Notes: a model not told the origin generated them from the sequence alone. A stretch of 11,169 nt of DNA from an uncultured Bacillota bacterium (GCA_946408315.1 CAMJRV010000042.1:1-11169); one strand, 5' to 3'; shown: positions 1-6,258, numbered from the stretch's first letter. Program-made: numbers and translations.

Positions 1-337
1 TTCCGGTCAGCTTTCTGACTACGTGGCCAATTCCGGCGTCCAAAGCTCCGGTCTTGATGACGACGGCGAGGAAGCCTCCTATTACCAAAGTATAGAGTAT
101 AATGTCGACCGCGTCCATAAAGCCGTTGATCGGGGACAGAACAACGTCCCAAAGCCCCTGAGGATTCGCATCGATTGCGTGATATGTTCCGGCAATCGGC
201 TGAAGTTTTGCTGCTTCGGGATCTACATAATCATAGGCGCCTCCCGGAAGTACATGAGACAGGATCGCGACTAGAATAACAATTCCAATAATTATCGTAA
301 ATGACGACGGCATTCTGATCTTTTTTTTATTCTCCAT
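1..337 (-). CDS. YfcC/DcuC-family membrane carrier, N-terminal part (cut by left window edge)
   Basis: This is the first 112 codons of a polytopic membrane carrier read leftwards off the window. The start ATG (337-335) is preceded by AGGAGG at 341-346. The protein begins MENKKKIRMPSSFTIII, with a positive N-terminus. A first membrane segment follows at about residues 13-31, ending in HVLPGGAY. After a polar stretch comes GLWDVVLSPINGFMDAVDII and then a second hydrophobic segment containing LVIGGFLAVVIKTGALDAGI. The PGG.Y motif, the G.mdA.dii block and the GGF..V..TGALD.GI block are typical of YfcC-type proteins in the DcuC / arginine-ornithine carrier superfamily. Family members are thought to move amino acids, peptides or C4-dicarboxylates; the substrate cannot be read here. 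It lies downstream of an M20 dipeptidase on the same strand but has its own sigma-54-type promoter, so independent induction is likely. Family confident, substrate unknown. Confidence 0.85.
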   Translation of the reverse strand, partial: MENKKKIRMPSSFTIIIGIVILVAILSHVLPGGAYDYVDPEAAKLQPIAGTYHAIDANPQGLWDVVLSPINGFMDAVDIILYTLVIGGFLAVVIKTGALDAGIGHVVRKLTG

Positions 338-403
338 AAGTCCTCCTGTTGGTTACAATAACCGTAATTACATTTTATTGATCGATGCATCAGTTACAGT
401 TAT

Positions 404-419
404 AGCAACAACCGTGCCA
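404..419 (-). promoter_or_regulatory. Sigma-54 (-24/-12) promoter of the YfcC-type carrier
   Basis: Read on the minus strand this is TGGCACGGTTGTTGCT. It matches the sigma-54 consensus TGGCAC-N5-TTGCW at every defined position, with the obligatory GG-N10-GC spacing (GG at 418-417, GC at 406-405). The expected start of transcription is near 393, leaving about 56 nt of leader before the AGGAGG and ATG of the carrier gene. It sits 2 bases beyond the T-run of a minus-strand terminator, so the carrier is insulated from dipeptidase transcription. Two sigma-54 activators are encoded in this window, which strongly supports the call. Confidence 0.85.
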
Positions 420-421
420 TT

Positions 422-460
422 AAAAAAAGTATGCCTTTCTATTCCGAAGGAATGGCATAC
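422..460 (-). terminator. Rho-independent terminator between dipeptidase and carrier genes
   Basis: On the minus strand, GTATGCC (460-454) pairs with GGCATAC (435-429). An inner ATTCC (453-449) pairs with GGAAT (445-441) around a TTC loop, with a 5-base bulge at 440-436. Seven T residues (428-422) follow the stem directly. It lies about 270 bases past the dipeptidase stop and directly before the sigma-54 promoter, so it should end dipeptidase transcripts and shield the carrier promoter. Confidence 0.75.
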
Positions 461-539
461 CATTTCTTTAAAAGTGCTTGTTTTCAAGTGTTTTGCAGAA
501 CTCCGCCTGTCTGAATCCGGTCATTGGGCAGGATGATTC

Positions 540-649
540 AGTCGCAAATAGTAAGTCGAAAATAGCTCGTACTTGATTGTTGGGAAATAAATGAGTCGAA
601 AATAGCTTATGCGTCAAATTATATGGTTTTAATAAGCTAATTTTGACTC
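540..649. promoter_or_regulatory. Cluster of AGTCGAAAATAGCT-type repeats, candidate enhancer (UAS) for the sigma-54 promoter
   Basis: Four related sites are visible: AGTCGCAAATAG (540-551), AGTCGAAAATAGCT (554-567), GAGTCGAAAATAGCTTAT (593-610), and an inverted copy at 632-649 reading GAGTCAAAATTAGCTTAT on the minus strand (16 of 18 identical to the third). The last two form an 18-position stem with a 21-base loop. The two exact 14-mers are 40 bp apart, close to four helical turns. The cluster lies about 120-230 bp upstream of the -24/-12 element at 404-419, the usual distance for bacterial enhancer-binding protein sites. The binding protein is inferred to be EBP1 (2282-3589), the nearest activator, but EBP2 is possible. 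A transcript hairpin at 593-649 is an alternative reading. Confidence 0.5.
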
Positions 650-666
650 GGTCTTGCCCTGCGAAT

Positions 667-750
667 GCTTACACAGCTCGACAGCTCTTATAATGCGTTT
701 GGCAGTTCTTATAATATTTCTGACAGCTCTTATAATGTGCTCGACAGTTC
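667..750 (-). repeat. 21-bp tandem repeat spanning the 3' end and stop codon of the dipeptidase gene
   Basis: Four units with an exact 21-bp period run through the dipeptidase stop on the minus strand: 750-730, 729-709, 708-688 and a degenerate 687-667. Being 7 codons long, they stay in the gene's frame. The first three read ELSSTL stop, ELSEIL stop, ELPNAL stop, all with TTA TAA at the end; the fourth reads ELSSCVS without a stop. Unit 1 matches unit 2 at 15 of 21 and unit 3 at 17 of 21 positions. The first unit is the genuine end of the protein and the others lie in the 3' untranslated region. Confidence 0.85.
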
Positions 751-2121
751 GTAGGCTGCCGCAGCGTAGATTTCCGTTAATTTAACTAAACTGTCGATGT
801 CGATATACTCGTTCACGCGGTGCCAGGCCTCGCTCTCACCCGGAAATATAGCGCCAAAGGCGGCGATATTCGGCATTACTTTCGAATAGCTTCCGCTGCC
901 GCTTGAAATCGGTTCGCTCGTATCTTTTGTAACTTCCTGATAAGCTTTCAGCAGTGCTTTGATGAGAAAATGCTCCTTGGGGAAATACACCGGATCCCAG
1001 TATGTGTTTTCGACCAAAACGAAACCGTTTTCTGCAAACATTCCAATGATCTTGTCCGATGTCTTTTTAAAATCGCACGTCACCGGATATCTTAAATCCA
1101 ATCGGACTGTAATTCCTTTGCGATCCAGTGACACAACGCCGAAATTCAGTGTCAGCTTGCCGGAAAACTCATCTTCGCATTCGACATGAAATCCACTTCC
1201 GAATAAATCGAATCCGATCGCATCGTCAAGGAACCGTATTTTCTCCCGCACCGCCTGGTCGCCGACCGGAATATGGTTTAAAAAGCGTATGAGCGGACTG
1301 ATCGCGTTGATTCCTTTTTCAAGAGCCATGCTGTGGGTTTCAACGCCAAACGATTCGATGAGGACCCCGTCGTCTTTCGTATGAGCAGTCATGTTATGTC
1401 GGTTTTCCTTCGAAAAAATCGACAGCTTCGAAATGATCTCACTCTTCTTATCCGTCACTAAATAAGCTTCACAGTGGCCCGGTACCGTATTTTCCGCAGT
1501 GCCCCCTCTTATATATTCAATCCGTTCGGGGCCAAGCTGCTCGATCTCACTTCGGAATTCCATCATGGCCAGCCCCTTTTCGGCAAACACCACAGGGAAT
1601 TGACCATCTAAAGTGAAACCGGCGATCGGAGGTTTTTCCTTTGTGAGATAATGTTCGATATCTTTATAATATCTTTCTTCGTCCGTTCCGATAATTAGTC
1701 TGATCTTTTTATTCAGCTTTTTACCGGAGTCTTTTACCGCCTTCAGACCATAGAGAGCCGCCATCAGCGGACCTTTATTATCCATCGTGCCCCGCCCATA
1801 AATCCTGTTGTTCACAATCCTGCCTTCAAATGGAGGGACGGCCCACAATTCTCCTTCGGGGCAGGTATCAACATGAGTCATGATCCCGATATACAAGTCT
1901 CCTTCCCCGTATTCGGCATACCCGCAATAACCGTCTATATTTTTTACTGTGAATCCCATGCTCTCTGCAAGGTTTAAAACATATTCCAGCGCATCGTTCA
2001 TTCCTCTGCCGAAGGGCATCGTATCCGCGCCTTCTTCCCCGACGCTGCGGATACGGATCAATTCCTGGGTGGAGCGAATGATCTCATCACGATAAGATTC
2101 CACGATTTTTTTAAAACTCAT
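730..2121 (-). CDS. PepV-like M20 family metallodipeptidase
   Basis: This is a complete M20-family peptidase of 463 residues, close to the usual length of PepV-type dipeptidases (about 470). These cytosolic two-metal (usually Zn or Mn) enzymes cleave dipeptides. Visible metal and catalytic motifs are THVDTCPEGE..W (His near residue 83, Asp 85), GRGTMDNKGP (bridging Asp near 114), GTDEER (acid-base and metal Glu pair near 148-149), LDGQFPV and FAEKG. Near the C-terminus are SGSGSYSKVMPN and the metal His of EAWHRVNEYID. The ATG at 2121 is preferred because GGTGA lies 5 bases upstream of it. A GTG at 2130 is in frame but has no Shine-Dalgarno and would add three residues. The gene is divergent from a sigma-54 activator and upstream of a YfcC-type carrier, so a role in peptide or amino-acid catabolism is likely. 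Its 3' end is duplicated in tandem. The exact dipeptide is not inferable. Confidence 0.9.
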   Translation of the reverse strand: MSFKKIVESYRDEIIRSTQELIRIRSVGEEGADTMPFGRGMNDALEYVLNLAESMGFTVKNIDGYCGYAEYGEGDLYIGIMTHVDTCPEGELWAVPPFEGRIVNNRIYGRGTMDNKGPLMAALYGLKAVKDSGKKLNKKIRLIIGTDEERYYKDIEHYLTKEKPPIAGFTLDGQFPVVFAEKGLAMMEFRSEIEQLGPERIEYIRGGTAENTVPGHCEAYLVTDKKSEIISKLSIFSKENRHNMTAHTKDDGVLIESFGVETHSMALEKGINAISPLIRFLNHIPVGDQAVREKIRFLDDAIGFDLFGSGFHVECEDEFSGKLTLNFGVVSLDRKGITVRLDLRYPVTCDFKKTSDKIIGMFAENGFVLVENTYWDPVYFPKEHFLIKALLKAYQEVTKDTSEPISSGSGSYSKVMPNIAAFGAIFPGESEAWHRVNEYIDIDSLVKLTEIYAAAAYELSSTL

Positions 2122-2166
2122 TTCAGTCACCGCATTTAAATTACTTGATAAATTACCGCAGCGTTT

Positions 2167-2196
2167 ATTTTAAGCATAAAAACTCCGGTTTGTCTC
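2167..2196 (-). promoter_or_regulatory. Possible sigma-70-type promoter of the dipeptidase gene
   Basis: On the minus strand, GAGACA (2196-2191, 4 of 6 to TTGACA), 18 bases and TAAAAT (2172-2167, 5 of 6) form a plausible promoter 46 bases before the ATG. Its -35 overlaps that of the divergent EBP1 promoter, so the two would compete for polymerase. No sigma-54 element with correct GG-N10-GC spacing was seen here. Confidence 0.35.
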
Positions 2197-2218
2197 GTTA
2201 TGACAGTTATGTTACAAT
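2190..2218 (+). promoter_or_regulatory. Sigma-70-type extended -10 promoter of EBP1
   Basis: TTGTCT (2190-2195), a 17-base spacer and TACAAT (2213-2218) with an upstream TG (2210-2211) give a good extended -10 promoter about 64 bases before the EBP1 ATG. The segment 2201-2222 resembles 3612-3633 upstream of the flavoprotein gene (18 of 22 identical). Confidence 0.6.
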
Positions 2219-2281
2219 AAGGTCAATTCATTATATCAAAATATGATCTTCAAACCTAGCATTAATTCCGGAGGCAGCAGG

Positions 2282-3589
2282 ATGGACACCCACAAAAGTC
2301 TGTATAAGAGAATATTGGATGAAGTGAACTGCCGCATCTGCGTGTTTGACGGAAACGGAACGGTCGTCTACTGCAATGATTCCTTCCGGAACGCGTATCT
2401 CCCTCATTTTGCGGAGGATCGCGGCATTACTTTCCGGGAGATATCCAGTGATGAATATAAAAAAATAAGCTTTCTGAATGAGGCTCTCCGGACAGATAAA
2501 AGGATCGCGAGGCAGATGCAATACGCGTCGGAAACTTTCTCTGTCACAACGCATCCATTTCAGGATTCCGACGGCAGTAACCTGATCCTCGAAACCATCC
2601 AGCATTCCTTTGAGCCGGTAAAAGGCTCCCTGAATGATGCGGAGATCCCTGTACAGGAAATGATCCTGACGGATGATGCGATGAAAACAATCGTCGAAAC
2701 CATCTATCGGATTTCGCAGTTTGATTCCACCGTGCTTATCACAGGGGAATCGGGAACCGGGAAAAGCATGCTGGCTAAATTCATTCATGAGAACAGCAGG
2801 AGATGCAGAGAACCTTTCGTTACGATCAATTGTGCGACGATACCGGAGAATCTGATTGAATCGGAGCTGTTCGGTTATGTTTCCGGAGCGTTTACCGGAG
2901 CAAGCCAAAAGGGCAAGCCCGGTATGATTGAGCTGGCCGATAAAGGAACGCTGTTTTTAGACGAAATAGGACTTTTGCCGCTTAGCTTGCAGTCGAAATT
3001 TCTGCAGCTCATTCAGGAGAAGACATATACCCCCATCGGGGCATTGAAGAGCAAAACCGTCGATATCAGAATTATCTCAGCGACAAATCTGGATCTTAGA
3101 GCGCAGATTGATGAGAAAAAGTTTCGGGAAGACCTCTACTATCGCCTGAGAGTGATCGAATTGCATATGCCTCCTTTGAGAGAACGCCCCGACGCCGCAG
3201 AACCGCTGATTGCTTATTTTATAAAGCAGTTTAATAAAAAGTACAGCATGGAGAAAACCATATCCCAGCAAGCCATAGAAATTCTGAAACAACATCATTG
3301 GACCGGCAATATCAGGGAGTTGCAGTATGTACTTGAGCGCCTGTTCGTGACCTCGCCGGACAATCAAATTACGACAGACGATATGCCGCCTCTGTCCAGT
3401 CAGCTTTCGGTATGTCCCCGTGAACGGCTGCAAAAGGAAATGAACTTTGACGCAGAGGTGGAGCAATATGAGCAAAGCTTACTGCAAAAGGCATTCAATG
3501 AATATAAAAGCTCTTATAAAATAGCGGCCGCTTTGGGCATGACCCAGACAAGAGCATCCCGCCTGCTTCGCAAGTACGGGATAAAATGA
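2282..3589 (+). CDS. Sigma-54-dependent enhancer-binding transcriptional activator (EBP1; PAS-like, AAA+, Fis HTH)
   Basis: This is a 435-residue sigma-54 activator that would hydrolyse ATP to open sigma-54 promoters. Residues about 10-115 form a PAS-like sensor (ICVFDGNGTVVYCNDSFRNAY). The AAA+ core has Walker A GESGTGKS (about 155-162), the sigma-54-contacting GAFTGA loop (about 202-207, canonical), Walker B LFLDE (about 224-228), and FREDLYYRL plus PPLRER in the sensor/arginine-finger region. A Fis-type helix-turn-helix closes the protein (YKIAAALGMTQTRASRLLRKYGIK). There is no receiver domain, so it is probably controlled by a ligand or redox cue rather than a histidine kinase. The ATG at 2282 is chosen because GGAGG lies 7 bases upstream; an in-frame ATG at 2243 has no ribosome binding site. 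It diverges from the dipeptidase gene and is the best candidate to drive the sigma-54 promoter at 404-419. A large antisense reading frame over its 5' half is a coding shadow. Confidence 0.9.
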   Translation: MDTHKSLYKRILDEVNCRICVFDGNGTVVYCNDSFRNAYLPHFAEDRGITFREISSDEYKKISFLNEALRTDKRIARQMQYASETFSVTTHPFQDSDGSNLILETIQHSFEPVKGSLNDAEIPVQEMILTDDAMKTIVETIYRISQFDSTVLITGESGTGKSMLAKFIHENSRRCREPFVTINCATIPENLIESELFGYVSGAFTGASQKGKPGMIELADKGTLFLDEIGLLPLSLQSKFLQLIQEKTYTPIGALKSKTVDIRIISATNLDLRAQIDEKKFREDLYYRLRVIELHMPPLRERPDAAEPLIAYFIKQFNKKYSMEKTISQQAIEILKQHHWTGNIRELQYVLERLFVTSPDNQITTDDMPPLSSQLSVCPRERLQKEMNFDAEVEQYEQSLLQKAFNEYKSSYKIAAALGMTQTRASRLLRKYGIK

Positions 3590-3611
3590 AAAGGTAAAGA
3601 AGCAATTTTAC

Positions 3612-3633
3612 TGTCATTTATGTTAAAATAAAG
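3612..3633 (+). promoter_or_regulatory. Extended -10 promoter candidate upstream of the flavoprotein gene
   Basis: TGTTAAAAT (3621-3629) is an extended -10 (TGn plus TAAAAT), 37 bases before the flavoprotein ATG. No convincing -35 is seen. The block 3612-3633 matches 18 of 22 positions of the block containing the EBP1 -10 (2201-2222), suggesting the two genes share a promoter type or a regulator. No terminator was recognised between EBP1 and this gene, so read-through from EBP1 is also likely. Confidence 0.4.
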
Positions 3634-3666
3634 CGGAAAGCTCAATAAATTAGAAAGGATAATGGG

Positions 3667-4281
3667 ATGAAAGTATTATTGGTAAACGGAAGCCCGAATA
3701 AGGAGGGCTGCACATACACCGCGCTGACCGAGGTTGCCGGCGCTCTGCAGAAAAACGGAATGGAAACGGAGATTTTTCATATCGGAAGAAAACCAGTCCA
3801 TGGATGTATCGCGTGCGGACGCTGCGAGGAGCTTGGGCGCTGTACCTTTGACGACGACGTCTGCAATGAAATGGCCCAACGCATGGCGGAAGCGGACGGC
3901 ATCGTCATCGGATCGCCGGTGTACTACTCGGGACCGAACGGAGCGTTGTGCGCACTGCTTGACCGCGTTTTCTTCTCAAGCTCGCATAAGCTGGCACATA
4001 AGCCGGCCGCTGCAATCGTCAGCTGCCGTCGAGGCGGTTCTACCGCGGCCTTTGACCGCCTAAACCGGTATTTTACCATCAGTCAGATGCCGGTAGTTTC
4101 TTCGCAGTACTGGAATATGGTTCACGGCTTTACGCCGGAAGATGTCCGCAAGGATCTTGAGGGAATGCAGATCATGCGGACCCTGGGCAACAATATGGCA
4201 TGGATGCTGAAATCCATTCGGGAGGGAAAGCAGACGCCGCCGGAGAGAGAACCCTGGGTGATGACGAATTTCATACGATAG
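3667..4281 (+). CDS. NAD(P)H-dependent FMN reductase / iron-sulfur flavoprotein-like protein
   Basis: This 204-residue flavodoxin-fold protein belongs to the FMN_red / NAD(P)H-dependent oxidoreductase superfamily. It opens with the flavin-binding strand and loop KVLLVNGSPNKEGCTYTAL (residues 2-20) and contains the second flavin-contacting block ADGIVIGSPVYYSGPNGALCALLDRVF (about 75-101). Residues 47-59 carry four cysteines spaced C-x2-C-x2-C-x5-C (GCIACGRCEELGRC). This compact motif binds a 4Fe-4S cluster in archaeal and clostridial iron-sulfur flavoproteins, so electron transfer from ferredoxin or NAD(P)H is plausible; a plain flavodoxin-like oxidoreductase is the fallback. The start ATG has AAAGGA about 7 bases upstream; an ATG GGA TGA minimal frame at 3662-3670 overlaps it. 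It is 77 bases after EBP1 and 83 bases before the GlsB-type gene. The electron acceptor is unknown. Confidence 0.85.
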   Translation: MKVLLVNGSPNKEGCTYTALTEVAGALQKNGMETEIFHIGRKPVHGCIACGRCEELGRCTFDDDVCNEMAQRMAEADGIVIGSPVYYSGPNGALCALLDRVFFSSSHKLAHKPAAAIVSCRRGGSTAAFDRLNRYFTISQMPVVSSQYWNMVHGFTPEDVRKDLEGMQIMRTLGNNMAWMLKSIREGKQTPPEREPWVMTNFIR

Positions 4282-4364
4282 ACAAATGAATAAAAAGCCT
4301 CTTTTTGTAAATACTAATGCAGTACGATGAAAACCTACAGCAAATGTCAAAAGGAGGTAATTTT

Positions 4365-4631
4365 ATGGGTATTATAGGATGGATTATTATCGGCGCTCTT
4401 GCCGGATGGATTGCAAGTATGGTAACAGGCAAGAATAAGGAGATGGGAGCGTTCATGAACATTGTCGTCGGTATCATAGGAGGCCTTATCGGCGGGCTCG
4501 TTATGAACCTGGCCGGCGGCATCGGAATCACAGGCTTTAATTTGTGGAGTCTGGTGGTGGCGTGTGTCGGAGCCATCATCCTGCTGCTGATCGTCAATGC
4601 ATTCAAAAGAAGAGCGCACAACTACAGCTAA
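4365..4631 (+). CDS. GlsB/YeaQ/YmgE-family small membrane protein
   Basis: This is an 88-residue, glycine-rich membrane protein of the GlsB/YeaQ/YmgE (transglycosylase-associated) family. Three hydrophobic segments are visible: about residues 2-19 (GIIGWIIIGALAGWIASMV), 27-49 (FMNIVVGIIGGLIGGLVMNLAGG) and 56-77 (WSLVVACVGAIILLLIVNAF). A basic tail (KRRAH) follows. The GWI..G.laGw.a and iGG..Gg patterns and the length fit the family, which is usually linked to general or envelope stress, though its biochemical role is not established. The ATG at 4365 is preferred over an in-frame ATG at 4317 because AAAGGAGG is placed ideally before it and the protein then begins with the family's usual MGIIGWI. 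It is last in the EBP1-flavoprotein-GlsB gene run and is followed by a terminator. Confidence 0.88.
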   Translation: MGIIGWIIIGALAGWIASMVTGKNKEMGAFMNIVVGIIGGLIGGLVMNLAGGIGITGFNLWSLVVACVGAIILLLIVNAFKRRAHNYS

Positions 4632-4645
4632 GAATGATTCAGATC

Positions 4646-4678
4646 AAAGAACCATCTGCGTGAGCGGATGGTTCTTTT
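4646..4678 (+). terminator. Intrinsic terminator after the GlsB-type gene
   Basis: AAAGAACCATC (4646-4656) pairs perfectly with GATGGTTCTTT (4667-4677) around a 10-base loop and ends in TTTT, 15 bases past the GlsB-type stop. It lies between convergent genes and may also help end EBP2 transcripts, although the minus-strand copy lacks a good U-tract. Confidence 0.75.
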
Positions 4679-4707
4679 CTTGCGTGGGACGGTTCTTTCC
4701 TGCGTGG
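4657..4707 (+). repeat. Degenerate tandem repeat of the terminator 3' arm
   Basis: TGCGTG recurs at 4657, 4681 and 4701. The first copy is followed by GATGGTTCTTTTCT and the second by GACGGTTCTTTCC. The second GGTTCTTT (4691-4698) could pair with AAAGAACC (4646-4653), giving an alternative 3' arm to the terminator stem. Confidence 0.55.
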
Positions 4708-4734
4708 TAAAAGTGAGTGCTGGAAGAAGAATCC

Positions 4735-6174
4735 TTACGGAGTGTGGGAAATCTTATGCTTTTTTAACTTATCATAGAGAGAGGGCCTTGAAATTTTCAA
4801 TAATTGGGCAGCCCTGCTGATATTGCCGTTGCATAAACGAAGCGCGTTAATGATTGCTTCTTTCTCCGCAATATCTCTTATTTCGTCAAGCGGTCGGGCA
4901 GAGCCTCCCGATAGGGTCTTATTCACGTTATACCTTGAAATTTCGATAAAGAAATCATCAAAATGAGGAAGCTTTAATTCGGACTCCCTGCACTTATTCA
5001 TCGCTCTTTCCAGAATGTTATGCAATTCTCTGACGTTTCCGGGCCAATCATAACTGCTCATCATTTCAAGCGCCTCTTTTGAAATGCTTGTTACATTTCT
5101 CTCCAGCGAAAGATTGAGCCTCCGGATATGGTGGTTGGCCAATAAAGGGAGATCCTCTTTTCTTTCTCTTAGAGGTGGAATTCTGACTTCCATAACGTTC
5201 AGCCGGTAATAGAGATCTTCCCGGAACTTGCCCTTGAAAACAAGCTCCTTGAGACCCTTATTCGTAGCGGCGATCACTCTTACATTGACCGGAATCCTTT
5301 CGTTTCCGCCGATCCGTTCAATTTCCTTTTCCTGAAGAACTCTTAACAGCTTCGGTTGAACATGCTGGGGCAGTTGATCGACCTCGTCCAAGAAAATGGT
5401 GCCGTTATTGGCCTGTTCAAACTTTCCCGCTTTTCCTCCTTTGACGGCGCCGGTAAAAGCACCTTCCTCATAGCCGAACAGCTCGGACTCGACCAGAGTA
5501 TCCGGGATGGCGGCACAGTTGATAATCACCAGATTGGAGGTGCCTCTCCTGCCCAATCCGTGGATTGAATGGGCGACCATTTCCTTTCCGCAGCCGGTCT
5601 CGCCCATGATCAGAACAGAGGCGTCGGTACTTGCAATCCCGTAGATTTGTTTCCGCAGCTGCTCCATGGGAGGGCTTTCGCCAATGATATCCCCCACCGT
5701 ATACTTGTATTTTACGGATTCGTCATATCGTTTCATCAGCTCCCGCATTTTTGAAAGGTCGATATAGCCCTTCAGAGAGTAATCCATTACTTTATCAAAG
5801 AATCTCCTGAAATCCTTTTCCTCGGTAAACAGGTCGTAATCGATGGCGCCGACTATTTTTCCGTCTTTATATAAGGGTGTTATTCTGGCTATGTTGATTT
5901 CTCCGCCTGAAAAGTAGAAATGCTCGTAGTCTTCTTTTCCGGTTGCGAGGACCTCCGGTATGCTGCTGATCAGGAAGAAATCCCTTATATTTTTTCCCAC
6001 GGAATCGGTCAGATCAACACGGTCAAAATACTCAATGAATTCCAGAATCGCTTCACTCATATATTTTATTTTGCCAGTCTCATCGACGACCACCAATTGT
6101 CCAATATGGTCAAAAACTAATTTGCATTCTTCCAATGTCATATCAAAGTTATTATATTTTTTCTTTGTACTCAT
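4735..6174 (-). CDS. Sigma-54-dependent enhancer-binding transcriptional activator (EBP2; PAS, AAA+, Fis HTH)
   Basis: This second sigma-54 activator has 479 residues. Residues about 15-115 look like a PAS sensor (CKLVFDHIGQLVVVDETGKIKYMSEAI, then ITPLYKDGKIVGAIDYDLF). A linker helix (about 118-158) joins it to the AAA+ domain, with Walker A GETGCGKE (191-198), GAFTGA (238-243), Walker B IFLDEVDQLP (about 260-269), FREDLYYRLNV and PPLRERKEDLPLL. Residues about 430-476 are a Fis-type DNA-binding domain (NISRAAQLLKISRPSLYDKLKKHKI). All residues needed for ATPase and sigma-54 contact appear intact, and there is no receiver domain. The ATG at 6174 has AGGAGAAGG about 10 bases upstream. Its upstream region holds a sigma-70-type and a sigma-54-type promoter, so autoactivation is possible. 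It is clearly distinct from EBP1 in its sensor and HTH sequence. Target genes may lie outside the window. Confidence 0.9.
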   Translation of the reverse strand: MSTKKKYNNFDMTLEECKLVFDHIGQLVVVDETGKIKYMSEAILEFIEYFDRVDLTDSVGKNIRDFFLISSIPEVLATGKEDYEHFYFSGGEINIARITPLYKDGKIVGAIDYDLFTEEKDFRRFFDKVMDYSLKGYIDLSKMRELMKRYDESVKYKYTVGDIIGESPPMEQLRKQIYGIASTDASVLIMGETGCGKEMVAHSIHGLGRRGTSNLVIINCAAIPDTLVESELFGYEEGAFTGAVKGGKAGKFEQANNGTIFLDEVDQLPQHVQPKLLRVLQEKEIERIGGNERIPVNVRVIAATNKGLKELVFKGKFREDLYYRLNVMEVRIPPLRERKEDLPLLANHHIRRLNLSLERNVTSISKEALEMMSSYDWPGNVRELHNILERAMNKCRESELKLPHFDDFFIEISRYNVNKTLSGGSARPLDEIRDIAEKEAIINALRLCNGNISRAAQLLKISRPSLYDKLKKHKISHTP

Positions 6175-6230
6175 CCCGCCTGACCTTCTCCTATATCATA
6201 TTGATTCCGACCGATTTTTTCTTTGATAGA

Positions 6231-6258
6231 ATTATACCACGCGCTATGTTTAAAACAA
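6231..6258 (-). promoter_or_regulatory. Sigma-70-type extended -10 promoter of EBP2
   Basis: On the minus strand, TTGTTT (6258-6253), a 16-base spacer and a perfect TATAAT (6236-6231) preceded by TGG make a strong extended -10 promoter. The leader to the EBP2 ATG would be about 50 nt. Confidence 0.65.

Noticed and set aside
454..470. Plus-strand TGGCATACCATTTCTT as a third sigma-54 element
   Set aside because: It lacks the GC at -12 and overlaps the terminator stem.
540..750. CRISPR array
   Set aside because: Repeats are short, diverged, 21-bp tandem without spacers, or irregularly spaced; no cas genes are present.
2231..2908. 225-codon minus-strand reading frame opposite EBP1
   Set aside because: It lies antisense to a well-conserved EBP reading frame, has low-complexity arginine- and histidine-rich composition, no recognisable domain and no ribosome binding site; a coding shadow.
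3991..4015. TGGCAC inside the flavoprotein gene as a sigma-54 element
   Set aside because: The correctly spaced -12 TTGC is absent and the site is internal to a coding region.
4293..4311. AAAAAG-CCT-CTTTTT possible terminator after the flavoprotein gene
   Set aside because: The stem is six mostly A-T pairs with a 3-base loop; too weak to support a terminator call.
4271..4621. 116-codon minus-strand frame opposite the GlsB-type gene
   Set aside because: The plus strand has an ideal ribosome binding site and a recognised family; the antisense frame is proline/isoleucine-rich shadow sequence.
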